Below are positions 8,323 through 17,789 of a stretch of 64,000 nucleotides of DNA, piece after piece. Origin of the DNA: Pseudomonas sp. Irchel 3A7 (GTDB lineage: Bacteria; Pseudomonadota; Gammaproteobacteria; Pseudomonadales; Pseudomonadaceae). Each line of letters starts with the position of its first letter. Position 1 is the stretch's first letter. The DNA lies in the NCBI RefSeq assembly GCF_900187565.1, contig NZ_FYED01000005.1:186001-250000 (forward strand), in the 5' to 3' direction. The position numbers and the translations under genes are program-made. The notes under the pieces are model-generated. The model was not told the DNA's origin, did not search any database, and saw nothing but the letters and a program-made list of their open reading frames with translations.

Positions 8323-8778
8323 TCAGCCGCGCAGAGCGCCCACCAATTCCGCCAGCCAGGGCTCGGCGTCCGCTTCCGGGGTCACGCTTTCACTGGCGTC
8401 CAGGCGCAGCATCGGCAGGACTTCACGGATGCCCAGTTCACCGAACAACTCTCGCATCAACTCGCCACCGCCGCAGAACGTATCGCCATAACTCGCATCG
8501 CCCAGACCGATCACCGCCCCCGGTAAACCACGCCATGCCGCAGGCAGCTGGTCACGAATGGCGAAATACAGTGGCTGCAGGTTATCCGGCAACTCGCCCA
8601 TGCCGGTGGTCGAGGTCACGGCCAGGAAGGCTTCGGGGCCAAAGGCCTGGACATCGGCCAGGCTTGCACGCGGGTTGTGCCAGGTTTCGAAACCGGCGGC
8701 TTTCAAAATGCCGGCGGCATGCCGGGCGACTTCTTCAGCCGTGCCGTACACCGAGCCGGAAATGATGGCGACTTTCAT
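8323..8778 (-). CDS. Flavodoxin (MioC-like)
   Basis: A 151-residue single-domain flavodoxin that should carry FMN and transfer electrons in the cytoplasm. The phosphate-binding loop SGSVYGTAEE is at residues 7-16. Other flavodoxin landmarks follow: TSTTGMGELPDNL and GLGDASYGDTFCGGG. The ATG at 8778 is preferred over the TTG one codon upstream because AGGA lies 8 nt before it. The size and motifs are those of MioC-type short-chain flavodoxins. A specific partner cannot be named from the context; the blue-light LOV gene is divergently transcribed next door. Confidence 0.9.
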   Translation of the reverse strand: MKVAIISGSVYGTAEEVARHAAGILKAAGFETWHNPRASLADVQAFGPEAFLAVTSTTGMGELPDNLQPLYFAIRDQLPAAWRGLPGAVIGLGDASYGDTFCGGGELMRELFGELGIREVLPMLRLDASESVTPEADAEPWLAELVGALRG

Positions 8779-8858
8779 CAATCTGATCCTGAAGCTGAGT
8801 AAAAGACCGGGATATTAACAGCACGGCCTGGATTGTTCTTTTAGAATGCTTAAGAGGT

Positions 8859-8874
8859 GTTCTCAATTGAGAAC
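8859..8874. promoter_or_regulatory. Perfect 16-bp palindrome upstream of the LOV gene (candidate operator)
   Basis: GTTCTCAATTGAGAAC is a perfect inverted repeat 35 bp before the LOV start codon. An imperfect TTCTtttAGAA dyad lies just upstream at 8836-8846. The spacing suits an operator overlapping the promoter. It does not match the TGTACA-type direct repeat reported for PplR1. Confidence 0.5.
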
Positions 8875-8908
8875 GCTCCCTGAAAACCAACAAGGAAGGG
8901 TTTGACTG

Positions 8909-9385
8909 ATGATCAACGCAAAACTGCTGCAACTGGCGATCAACGCCTCCAACGACGGTATCGTGATTGCCGAAAAGGAAGGCGATCAGGACAAGATCCT
9001 GATTTACGTCAACCCGGCGTTCGAACGCCTGACCGGTTATAGCAGCGAAGAAATCCTCTACCAGGATTGCCGTTTCCTGCAATCCGGCGACCGTGATCAG
9101 GATGCGCTACCGAAGATTCGTGACGCGTTGAACAGCGAGGGATCGTGTCGGGAAATCCTGCGCAACTATCGCAAGGACGGCACACCGTTCTGGAATGAGC
9201 TGTCCGTTTCGACGGTGAAAAACCCGAACGACGGACAGGTTTATTTCATCGGCGTACAGAAAGACGTGACCGTACAGGTCAAGGCACAGCAGCGGGTGGC
9301 GCAGCTTGAAGCGCAATTGGCTGAAGTCCAGGCCGAGCTTGCCGCACTCAAGGCGACGAACGGCACAAACAAATCAGCGAATTAG
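8909..9385 (+). CDS. Short LOV-domain blue-light photoreceptor (PpSB1/SB2-LOV type)
   Basis: A 158-residue protein made of one PAS/LOV domain and a C-terminal helix without an output domain. The flavin-adduct motif is YQDCRFLQ, with Cys54 as the photoactive cysteine. NYRKDGTPFWNEL and YFIGVQKDV follow, as in the short LOV proteins of P. putida. The C-terminal part (about 130-150) is an amphipathic helix likely used for dimerisation. AAGGAAGGG lies 8 nt before the ATG. In P. putida, short LOV genes sit next to class II LitR regulators and are needed for light-induced transcription; the same neighbour is present here. Confidence 0.93.
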   Translation: MINAKLLQLAINASNDGIVIAEKEGDQDKILIYVNPAFERLTGYSSEEILYQDCRFLQSGDRDQDALPKIRDALNSEGSCREILRNYRKDGTPFWNELSVSTVKNPNDGQVYFIGVQKDVTVQVKAQQRVAQLEAQLAEVQAELAALKATNGTNKSAN

Positions 9386-9439
9386 TTGTCATTTACTACA
9401 ATCACCAATGACTTTGTAAATATTTCTTTCGAGCTAGCC

Positions 9440-10045
9440 ATGCAACGCGACGCGCTCCTGACCCAGGACGAGCTGGATTTCATCCAGACAATGCAACATA
9501 ACCCGCAACTCAATGTGCGGGACGCGACGTCGAGCCTGCTCGTCAACGGTGGTTCGCAAATCCGTGACTTGCTCACGCGCCTTGCCGCCCATGAGCAAGT
9601 CACTATTCACGCCAATTTCGAAAACCAGCAAATGACCTTTCCACTGCATCTGGTGGAAGACGAATTTCATGCGCTGCATCTGCGTCTGGGTGTGCCGAGT
9701 ATCTACGAGGACGGGCCACTGGTCCGGCCATGGCGATTGGTACTGGAAGAACCGGTGGCGCTGGAAAACGCCAAGGGTCAGCCTGGCACGATGTGGGTGC
9801 ACGAAGTGTCGTTCAAAGGGATTTTGCTGGAGGTTCGCAACAAGACCAAGGCACCGAAGCATTTCGCCTTGTGGTTCAGCCCGTCAGGTTACGAGCGGAT
9901 CGCCTTGCGCGGCACGCTTGAGAAGGAAACCGAGAACGGCTTCTATGCCTACCAGTTGAGCCAGGATGACACGGATGAAACCGAACGCCTGCGCCAATAC
10001 ATCCTGCAACAGCATCGCTTGACCCATCCCGCCCTGCATCTCTGA
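9440..10045 (+). CDS. Uncharacterised protein of the light locus, weakly PilZ-like
   Basis: About 201 residues from the ATG at 9440; a TTG at 9386 would add 18 residues but directly follows the LOV stop. I do not recognise the family with confidence. The pattern of an N-terminal beta-rich part followed by VHEVSFKGILLEV, then ALWF and GFYAYQLSQDDTDETERLRQYI, recalls the PilZ/YcgR layout (D/NxSxxG and a C-terminal helix). However, the arginine-rich c-di-GMP motif is not evident. It lies between the LOV gene and the LitR regulator, in line with LOV, so co-expression is likely. Confidence 0.6.
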   Translation: MQRDALLTQDELDFIQTMQHNPQLNVRDATSSLLVNGGSQIRDLLTRLAAHEQVTIHANFENQQMTFPLHLVEDEFHALHLRLGVPSIYEDGPLVRPWRLVLEEPVALENAKGQPGTMWVHEVSFKGILLEVRNKTKAPKHFALWFSPSGYERIALRGTLEKETENGFYAYQLSQDDTDETERLRQYILQQHRLTHPALHL

Positions 10046-10047
10046 GT

Positions 10048-11007
10048 TCAAGTATCCAGGTTACCCGCCAGAAACTGTTTCAGTCGCTGGCGCATCACCA
10101 GGCCTTCGTTCCCCAGGCAACCGATCGACGACCCGGCCAGACTTTCCTGAGCCAGATCGGACGCATCACCGGCCAGCAGCACCGGACAATCCAGACTCAT
10201 CGCCAGGCGATTCAAGCGTCGAGGCAAATCGGGAGTCGGTACGTGATTGGAAAACAGCACCAGTGCCTGGGGTTTGATCCTTTCGCAGATCAGCGTTAAC
10301 TCGTCGAATGGCTGACCGATGGTCAACACGCGCACACCGGTTTGCCCGCTGCTCAGGAACAGTGCGGCAATCAGTAACTCCAGTTCCCGGCACTGGCCGG
10401 CCAGGGCGCTGACGATGACTCGCCGGGGTTGCTTGTCACGGATCAACAGCAAGCGCTGCAAAACCCGTGACCGCAAAAAACCGTCCAGGAACAGCCACTC
10501 GCTGGTCCGACCGAACGAGTCCTGGCGTTGCAACAATTGCTTCCAGAGCGGGACCAGGATGTCCTGAAACACCACCGGCTGGGAGTAAGTGGAAAAAATC
10601 TGCCCGTAGACCTGCTCCAGCTGAACGTCGTCGAAAGCACTCACCGCAGCCTGGACCTGCTGCTGCCATTGCGCGTAATCGGCTTGTACGAGGTCGTTGG
10701 GGATGATGTGCGACAACGCCTCGAACGGCGCCGCCTTGGCCAGGATCTTGCCGATCTTGCTGACCGCGACGCCACGCTCGATCCAGTCGAGAATGCTACG
10801 CACGCGCTCTATATCGGCCATGGAGTAGAGGCGATGCCCGCTTTCGGTGCGAGTGGGCACGATCAGGCCGTAACGCCGCTCCCAGGCACGAAGCGTAACC
10901 GGGTTGATTCCAGTCAACCGCGCCACCTCGCGAATGGGGAAGAGTTCTTCCCGCTCAAGAGAGAGCGTAGGCAACTCACCGGGAGCAACGTCAGTCAGGA
11001 CAGGCAT
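10048..11007 (-). CDS. MerR-family regulator, class II LitR/PplR-like (B12-independent)
   Basis: A 319-residue regulator. The N-terminal MerR helix-turn-helix reads FPIREVARLTGINPVTLRAW, then ERRYGL. The C-terminal half follows the CarH/LitR cobalamin-binding layout but lacks the ligands: the region equivalent to W...EH reads SEWLFLDGF, and the axial-histidine motif HELG is replaced by CRELEL. That is the hallmark of class II LitR proteins, which in P. putida (PplR1-3) work with short LOV photoreceptors instead of B12. The ATG at 11007 is chosen because a promoter lies just upstream; starts farther up would overlap it. Confidence 0.85.
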   Translation of the reverse strand: MPVLTDVAPGELPTLSLEREELFPIREVARLTGINPVTLRAWERRYGLIVPTRTESGHRLYSMADIERVRSILDWIERGVAVSKIGKILAKAAPFEALSHIIPNDLVQADYAQWQQQVQAAVSAFDDVQLEQVYGQIFSTYSQPVVFQDILVPLWKQLLQRQDSFGRTSEWLFLDGFLRSRVLQRLLLIRDKQPRRVIVSALAGQCRELELLIAALFLSSGQTGVRVLTIGQPFDELTLICERIKPQALVLFSNHVPTPDLPRRLNRLAMSLDCPVLLAGDASDLAQESLAGSSIGCLGNEGLVMRQRLKQFLAGNLDT

Positions 11008-11042
11008 CAGCGGTTTTACGTCCGTGTTTTTGTTTGGATCCC

Positions 11043-11073
11043 ATTGTACCCCCGCCGCCCCGTCATGGTTCAA
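11043..11073 (-). promoter_or_regulatory. Candidate promoter of the LitR-like gene with 19-bp spacer
   Basis: On the minus strand, TTGAAC (complement of 11068-11073) and TACAAT (complement of 11043-11048) are separated by 19 bp. This long spacer is typical of MerR-activated promoters, and the divergent position suits autoregulation. Confidence 0.5.
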
Positions 11074-11217
11074 GACATTGATTGTTACGATGGCCACAGA
11101 CGTCGCCAATAGAATCAGGAATAATCCTTGCTTGTCCCAAGACGCAGCCCACCACCCCGGCGCTGCGCCTGGCGATACTCCTACCCGGAGCGACGCATTC
11201 GTTTACGGAGATACATG

Positions 11218-11787
11218 ATGTCTACCTCCCCCGTCACGCTGATGGTTGCGCGCCGTGTCGCCGATGGGCGTTATCAGGACCTGATCGCCTGGTTGCGCGA
11301 AGGCGAACGACTGGCCACCGACTTCCCCGGTTATCTCGGCTCCGGCGTACTCGCTCCGCCACCCGACGATGACGAATTCCAGATCATCTTCCGCTTCGCC
11401 GACGAGCAGACCCTGCACACTTGGGAGCATTCCGCCTCGCGCACCGCGTGGCTGGCACGCGGCAGGGACTTGTTCGCCCACCCGACGGAACATCGGGTCA
11501 GTGGCATCGAAGGCTGGTTCGGCGCTGCCGGCCAACGCCCGCCCCGCTGGAAACAAGCGGTGGCGATCTGGCTGGCGTTCTTTCCGGTATCACTGCTGTT
11601 CAACTTTGTGCTGGGGCCGTTGCTCAGCGAAATGGGCCTGCTGAGCCGGGTATTCATCAGCACCCTGTGCCTGACGCCGTTGATGGTCTACTTCTTTATT
11701 CCGCTATCGACCCGTGTGCTGGCAGGCTGGCTGCACAAAAATGCGCCGACACCTTCCTTGACTGCTGAAACGGTGAGCGATCACTGA
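11218..11787 (+). CDS. Antibiotic biosynthesis monooxygenase (ABM) domain membrane protein
   Basis: About 189 residues. GGAG at 11207-11210 is 7 nt before the ATG at 11218; the ATG at 11215 is the alternative. Residues 5-100 look like an ABM/dimeric alpha-beta barrel domain (VTLMVARRVADGRY... FRFADEQTLHTWEHS). The C-terminal 75 residues hold two membrane segments (around AIWLAFFPVSLLFNFVLG and TLCLTPLMVYFFIPL). ABM-plus-membrane proteins are common in proteobacteria, but their reaction is unknown. The gene diverges from the LitR-like regulator, which makes light control plausible; TAGAAT at 11110-11115 could be its -10. Confidence 0.8.
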   Translation: MSTSPVTLMVARRVADGRYQDLIAWLREGERLATDFPGYLGSGVLAPPPDDDEFQIIFRFADEQTLHTWEHSASRTAWLARGRDLFAHPTEHRVSGIEGWFGAAGQRPPRWKQAVAIWLAFFPVSLLFNFVLGPLLSEMGLLSRVFISTLCLTPLMVYFFIPLSTRVLAGWLHKNAPTPSLTAETVSDH

Positions 11788-11918
11788 CGGCACCGTCGTT
11801 CTCGCCTGATAGCAAAGGATCGCTACGGGCGGGAGATGCTCCCCGCGAGCGGGAAAACTTCAGTTATGCTGCACGAACTTAGCCCGTGCATAGACCTACT
11901 GAAGCTGATCGCAGAGTT

Positions 11919-12617
11919 ATGAATAGTCCAATCCTTGTCACCGGTACCAGCAAGCGCGTCGGTCTCCAACTTGCCACTACACTGGCCGAGAGTGGCCACA
12001 CTGTCATCTGCGTCAGTCGCTCCACCAGCCTGGCGACACCCCATCCGAACATGTTGCCATTCCAGGCAAACCTTGAACTGCAGAGCGATCGCGAGGCGCT
12101 GATCGCCTATATCAAGACTAACTTCGACAGTTTACGTGCAGTGATCCACAACGCCTCACTGTGGCTCGACGATGGCCTGGAGAACCTGAACACCATGTTC
12201 AAACTCCATGTCGAAGCGCCCTACCATTTGAACCTTGAACTGGGAGAGCATCTGCAGCGACTGGAACGATCCGACATCATCCATATCTGCGACGAGACGT
12301 CTTCGAGGGGCAGCAAGAACCATATTGGCTATGCCGCCACCAAATCCGCACTGCAGAACATGGTGCTGTCCTTTGCTGAGAAATACGCCCCCGGCATCAG
12401 AGTGAACGCCATCCTTCCCGGCTTGCTCATGCTCAAGGACGACAGCACGCCGGAATACTCCCAGCGAACCCTGAAGAAAGCCCTTCTCGAATTCGAACCC
12501 GGCGCACAACCCTTGATCGACGCCGTCATGTTCTTGCTCAACACCAACTACAGCACTGGAAGCAGCGTCGTCATCAATGGCGGGCGTCACATCAAGAAAG
12601 GGATCGTGAATGATTGA
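11919..12617 (+). CDS. folM: FolM-like dihydromonapterin/dihydrofolate reductase (SDR)
   Basis: A 232-residue short-chain reductase from the ATG at 11919. The nucleotide motif reads TGTSKRVG at residues 8-15, the variant typical of pteridine reductases and FolM. HNASLW takes the place of NNAG and the active site is YAATK. FolM reduces dihydromonapterin to tetrahydromonapterin and has some dihydrofolate reductase activity. Pterin genes (folE) belong to the reported light-induced set of P. putida, which fits the location near LOV/LitR. The 3' end overlaps the next gene by 8 bp. The assignment rests on the SDR variant motifs; a different pteridine substrate is possible. Confidence 0.75.
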   Translation: MNSPILVTGTSKRVGLQLATTLAESGHTVICVSRSTSLATPHPNMLPFQANLELQSDREALIAYIKTNFDSLRAVIHNASLWLDDGLENLNTMFKLHVEAPYHLNLELGEHLQRLERSDIIHICDETSSRGSKNHIGYAATKSALQNMVLSFAEKYAPGIRVNAILPGLLMLKDDSTPEYSQRTLKKALLEFEPGAQPLIDAVMFLLNTNYSTGSSVVINGGRHIKKGIVND

Positions 12618-13356
12618 CTCGAAAAAACTGATCTATCTTCCACGAAAAATAAAGTGGTCTCTGATCACGGCATTGTCGATCCTGCTGGTGGCAGCACTTT
12701 ATGTATCTCTTGCCTTTGTAGGCGTTCCCGATCATAGCGACTGGATCCTGCTGTCCCTGTCAGTGGCACATACGGCCGGCACAGGGCTGGTCATTGCACT
12801 GATACTGGTCTTTGGCGAGCGTGAAGCCAACCTGGATTACCTGACCACCAAGACACAACACGTATTGTTGAGAAATATGCCGGCGACCCTGGGGCATATC
12901 GAGGACTCACACGGACAGAAACTGACCGTAACAGTCTCCGCAATCAACAATATCTTTGGGGCCAACTACACGCTCAAAAACGAAAACATCCAGACTAAAA
13001 TGTGGATTGGCTTCAACGTCGAACGCATCATCGTGGCCTACTACCTGAAAACCACCGAATCGGTAGACACCATCAAGGACATTTTCCAGTACACCTTTGG
13101 TGGCGCCGAATCGGTGGGTTACAAAATCAACTATGAGCCCGCCACCATCAAAAAAACCGGAGAAAAGATTCTATCCATCTGGTGCATATGGCCCGGCGAG
13201 CAAGAAGGGAATAATCTTTCCACCGACCTGCTGAACAACCCGGACAAAAAGTTGTTCATCATTCAAGACATCGCAATGATGACGCAGTCGTTCATCCGGA
13301 CTGCCGAACGCAACTCGGTGAACATCTTCACCGACGCCGACCCCGCGCCTTTGTAA
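12610..13356 (+). CDS. Unknown membrane protein coupled to folM
   Basis: A 248-residue protein I do not recognise. Two membrane helices are predicted at about residues 16-37 and 44-68. A soluble C-terminal part of about 180 residues follows, rich in beta-type segments. Its start lies 8 bp inside the folM-like gene, so translation is coupled and expression shared. Codon use is slightly more AT-rich than the core genes. No catalytic motif is visible. Confidence 0.7.
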   Translation: MIDSKKLIYLPRKIKWSLITALSILLVAALYVSLAFVGVPDHSDWILLSLSVAHTAGTGLVIALILVFGEREANLDYLTTKTQHVLLRNMPATLGHIEDSHGQKLTVTVSAINNIFGANYTLKNENIQTKMWIGFNVERIIVAYYLKTTESVDTIKDIFQYTFGGAESVGYKINYEPATIKKTGEKILSIWCIWPGEQEGNNLSTDLLNNPDKKLFIIQDIAMMTQSFIRTAERNSVNIFTDADPAPL

Positions 13357-13401
13357 CTTTCCTTACAACGACTTTGCCTCATAGCGTGCAAGAGACCTCA
13401 C

Positions 13402-13698
13402 ATGAACGATCAACAACGCCTGGAACTTGAAGCCGCCGCTTTTCGCCGGCTGGTGGCCCATCTGGACAGCCGCAAGGATGTGCAGAACATCGACCTGATG
13501 AACCTTTCGGGTTTCTGCCGCAACTGCCTGTCCAAGTGGTACAAGGCGGCCGCCGACGAACGCCAGATCGAGGTCAGCCTCGACGAAGCCCGCGAAGTGG
13601 TTTACGGCATGCCGTACGCCGAGTGGAAAGCCCAATATCAGCAAGAAGCCAGCGCCGACCAGCAAGCGGCGTTCGCCAAAGGAAAAACCCATGAATGA
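13402..13698 (+). CDS. DUF1244 family protein
   Basis: A 98-residue conserved small protein. It carries the family signature SGFCRNCLSKWY with two cysteines three residues apart, followed by ARE and YGMPYAEWK. The family is widespread in proteobacteria and its function is unknown. Its stop overlaps the start of the HopJ-like gene by 8 bp, and the same pairing is common in pseudomonads. Confidence 0.9.
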   Translation: MNDQQRLELEAAAFRRLVAHLDSRKDVQNIDLMNLSGFCRNCLSKWYKAAADERQIEVSLDEAREVVYGMPYAEWKAQYQQEASADQQAAFAKGKTHE

Positions 13699-14029
13699 TT
13701 TGAACACCCTGCGCACCAGCCTCAACAGCGGCGAACACGCCTTCGCCGATACCCTGGCATTCATTGCCGCCGGTTACGACTACCAGCCCCAGGCTTTCAA
13801 CAATGGCGGCGTGGAAAACGCTGCAGGGCAGAACGAAGGTTCGTGCAAGACCCTGGGCCTGGCGCTGCTCGAAGGCCTGAGCGATGACGAAGCCCTGCTG
13901 GCGTTCGGTGAGCATTACCGCTCGGTGCTGGCGACGCCTGAAGGCAGCGATCACGGTAATATCCGTGCGCTGATGGCCCACGGTCTGGCCGGTGTGAAAT
14001 TCTCGCAGCAACCCCTGACTCGCCGCTGA
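13691..14029 (+). CDS. HopJ-family protein
   Basis: A 112-residue protein matching the family named after the type III effector HopJ of P. syringae (FADTLAFIAAGYDYQPQAF, GQNEGSCKTLGLALL, LAFGEHYRSVL). No type III secretion genes are in the window and most relatives occur in bacteria without such systems, so effector function should not be assumed. It is translationally coupled to the DUF1244 gene. Confidence 0.88.
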   Translation: MNDLNTLRTSLNSGEHAFADTLAFIAAGYDYQPQAFNNGGVENAAGQNEGSCKTLGLALLEGLSDDEALLAFGEHYRSVLATPEGSDHGNIRALMAHGLAGVKFSQQPLTRR

Positions 14030-14058
14030 ATCAAACCCGGCTTTGAACCTGAACTGGA

Positions 14059-14163
14059 CCCTGTGGGAGCGAGCCTGCTCGCGATGGACGCAAGAACACC
14101 GCGGGGTTCCAGGTAGCCAGCGTTATCGTTGACGACCATCGCGAGCAGGCTCGCTTCCACAGG
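14059..14163. repeat. REP doublet (REPIN), GAGCCTGCTCGCGA type
   Basis: CCCTGTGGGAGCGAGCCTGC opens the left copy and GCGAGCAGGCTCGCTTCCAC lies in the inverted right copy, with about 50 bp between. Confidence 0.92.
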
Positions 14164-14292
14164 GTAGAGATGCAGGTTTTAACCACATATCCCGACTTTT
14201 AAGATTGACCCGGCGACTTTATTTCGTTTGCCCGGTACCCGCGCTCACGGCTTAGATAAAAAGAAGTCCTCCCACTTCCGAGCCGGTCATCC

Positions 14293-15543
14293 ATGAGCAG
14301 CGAAACCATCAGTCAGTCGATCAACATCGTTCACCCCGTCACGCTCAGCCACGGCAAAAACGCCGAGGTCTGGGACACTGATGGCAAACGCTACATCGAC
14401 TTTGTCGGCGGCATCGGGGTGCTGAACCTGGGCCATTGTCATCCGCGCATCGTCGAGGCGATTCGCGAGCAAGCGACCCGCCTGACTCATTACGCGTTCA
14501 ATGCCGCGCCCCATACGCCCTACATCGAACTCATGGATCGCCTGGCAGCGTTCATACCGGTGACCTACCCGGTCAGCGGCATGCTCACCAACAGCGGTGC
14601 CGAAGCGGCCGAGAATGCGCTGAAGATCGTCCGAGGCGCTACCGGCCGCACGGCGGTCATTGCCTTCGATGGCGCCTTCCACGGTCGCACCCTGGCCACC
14701 CTCAATCTCAACGGCAAAGTCGCGCCCTACAAGCAGAAAGTCGGTGTGTTGCCAGGACCGGTGTATCACCTGCCCTTTCCCAGCCAGGACAACGGCGTGA
14801 CCTGCACCGAAGCCCTCAAGGCCATGGAGCGCCTGTTCAGCGTCGAAATCGATATCGATGACGTGGCCTGCGTCATTGTCGAACCGGTGCAGGGTGAGGC
14901 GGGTTTCCTGGCCATGGACGTAGTGTTCGCCCAGGCGCTGCGGCGTTTGTGCGACGAGAAAGGCATTGTGCTGATCGCCGATGAAATCCAGTCCGGTTTC
15001 GGCCGTACCGGCCAGCGCTTCGCGTTCTCGCGACTGGGCATCGAACCGGACTTGATCCTGCTGGGTAAAAGCATCGCCGGCGGCGTGCCGCTGGGTGCCG
15101 TGGTCGGGCGCAAGTCGCTGCTCGACAACTTGCCCAAGGGTGGTCTGGGCGGCACCTATTCCGGCAACCCCATCGCCTGTGCCGCCGCGCTGGCGACCCT
15201 GGACGAAATGACCGATGCCCATCTGCAAGCCTGGGGTACGCAGCAGGAAGAAGCGATAGTCAGCCGCTACCAATCCTGGCGTGATCGCAACCTGTCACCC
15301 TACCTCGGGCGCCTGACCGGCGTTGGCGCGATGCGCGGGATTGAGCTGGCAAAGGCCGATGGAACACCGGCTTCGGCGCAGTTGACGCAACTGCTGGCGC
15401 TGGCGCGAGAAGCCGGGTTACTGCTGATGCCCAGCGGCAAATCGCGGCACATCATTCGGTTGCTGGCACCGCTGACGACCGAGGCGACTGTGCTGGAAGA
15501 AGGCCTCGACATTCTTGAGGCGTGCCTGGCGAAATTGACCTGA
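14293..15543 (+). CDS. Class III aminotransferase, 4-aminobutyrate aminotransferase-like
   Basis: A 416-residue PLP enzyme of the GabT/ornithine aminotransferase group. Motifs seen: SGAEAAENALK at 101-111, DEIQSGFGRTG around Asp230 (pyridine-nitrogen contact), the Schiff-base lysine Lys259 in LLGKSIAGG, and TYSGNP. Among class III enzymes the sequence reads closest to 4-aminobutyrate or 5-aminovalerate aminotransferases. There is no succinate-semialdehyde dehydrogenase gene beside it, so the physiological substrate is open. I leave out a gene symbol for this reason. Confidence 0.82.
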   Translation: MSSETISQSINIVHPVTLSHGKNAEVWDTDGKRYIDFVGGIGVLNLGHCHPRIVEAIREQATRLTHYAFNAAPHTPYIELMDRLAAFIPVTYPVSGMLTNSGAEAAENALKIVRGATGRTAVIAFDGAFHGRTLATLNLNGKVAPYKQKVGVLPGPVYHLPFPSQDNGVTCTEALKAMERLFSVEIDIDDVACVIVEPVQGEAGFLAMDVVFAQALRRLCDEKGIVLIADEIQSGFGRTGQRFAFSRLGIEPDLILLGKSIAGGVPLGAVVGRKSLLDNLPKGGLGGTYSGNPIACAAALATLDEMTDAHLQAWGTQQEEAIVSRYQSWRDRNLSPYLGRLTGVGAMRGIELAKADGTPASAQLTQLLALAREAGLLLMPSGKSRHIIRLLAPLTTEATVLEEGLDILEACLAKLT

Positions 15544-15561
15544 ACTAAAAGTCCACACAGT

Positions 15562-15657
15562 CCCTGTGGGAGCGAGCCTGCTCGCGAAGAGGGAGTGTCA
15601 GGCGACATCAATGTTGACTGTCAGTCCGTCTTCGCGAGCAGGCTCGCTCCCACAGGG
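15562..15657. repeat. REP doublet (REPIN), GAGCCTGCTCGCGA type
   Basis: Inverted pair (CCCTGTGGGAGCGAGCCTGC and GAGCAGGCTCGCTCCCACAG) between convergent genes. Confidence 0.93.
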
Positions 15658-15680
15658 TTGATTACATTTCTTGTGAGCAC

Positions 15681-15710
15681 AAAAAAACCGGCCGAAGCCG
15701 GTTTTTTGTT
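15681..15710. terminator. Bidirectional terminator between the aminotransferase gene and trxB
   Basis: AAAAAAACCGGC, a CGAA loop, then GCCGGTTTTTT: a symmetric stem with an A-tract on one side and a T-tract on the other, serving both convergent genes. Confidence 0.92.
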
Positions 15711-15725
15711 TCTACAGAATCAGAA

Positions 15726-16997
<1,272 letters not shown>

Positions 16998-17750
16998 ATG
17001 CCCGCCCCCGTTCTGTCCGGCCCGCAATACCTGCGTGAGGGCCTGAAACTGGTTCTCAGCCCCAGCCTGCGCCTTTTTGTATTGCTTCCACTGATGATCA
17101 ACCTGGTGCTGTTCGTCGGATTGATCTATCTGGCCGGCCATCAGTTCAGCCTGTGGGTCGATACGCTGATGCCGTCGCTGCCCGATTGGCTGAGTTTCCT
17201 CAGTTATGTGCTGTGGCCGCTGTTTGTGGTGCTGGTGGTGTTGATGGTGTTTTTCACGTTCACCATGCTCGCCAACATCATCGCCGCGCCGTTCAACGGC
17301 TTTCTGGCGGAAAAGGTCGAGGTGGTGGTGCGTGGCACCGACGACTTCCCGGCCTTCAGCTGGGGCGAACTGGTCGCCATGATTCCGCGAACCCTGGCCC
17401 GGGAAATGCGCAAGCTCGGTTATTTCCTGCCCCGTGCGATCGGTTTGTTCATCCTTTCCTTCATCCCGGTGCTGAACATCATCGCCGCGCCACTCTGGCT
17501 GCTGTTCGGGGTGTGGATGATGGCAATCCAGTACATCGACTACCCGGCGGACAACCACAAGCTGGGCTGGAACGAGATGCTCGCCTGGTTGCGGCAGAAA
17601 CGCTGGCAGAGCATGAGTTTTGGCGGGATGGTGTACCTGATGTTGATGATCCCGGTGGTCAACATCCTGATGATGCCCGCGGCGGTGGCCGGGGCGACGT
17701 TGTTCTGGGTGCGCGAGCGTGGGGCCGAGAACCTGGTGAGCCAGCGCTGA
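16998..17750 (+). CDS. cysZ: Sulfate transporter CysZ
   Basis: A 250-residue inner-membrane protein of the CysZ/EI24 family, which brings sulfate into the cell for cysteine synthesis. Several long hydrophobic segments are visible ([56 protein letters not shown]). The conserved [16 protein letters not shown] follows the second. The ATG at 16998 follows CGGAGCACGTT; upstream extension lacks a ribosome-binding site. The sulfate-activation genes cysD/cysNC are about 8 kb away. Confidence 0.92.
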   Translation: MPAPVLSGPQYLREGLKLVLSPSLRLFVLLPLMINLVLFVGLIYLAGHQFSLWVDTLMPSLPDWLSFLSYVLWPLFVVLVVLMVFFTFTMLANIIAAPFNGFLAEKVEVVVRGTDDFPAFSWGELVAMIPRTLAREMRKLGYFLPRAIGLFILSFIPVLNIIAAPLWLLFGVWMMAIQYIDYPADNHKLGWNEMLAWLRQKRWQSMSFGGMVYLMLMIPVVNILMMPAAVAGATLFWVRERGAENLVSQR

Positions 17751-17789
17751 GCCGTTCATAAATCCATCATCTGACCGTCACAACGACGA

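Noticed and set aside
11008..11109. Longer N-terminus of the LitR-like regulator from a TTG codon
   Set aside because: It would overlap the best promoter candidate and adds sequence unlike other LitR proteins.
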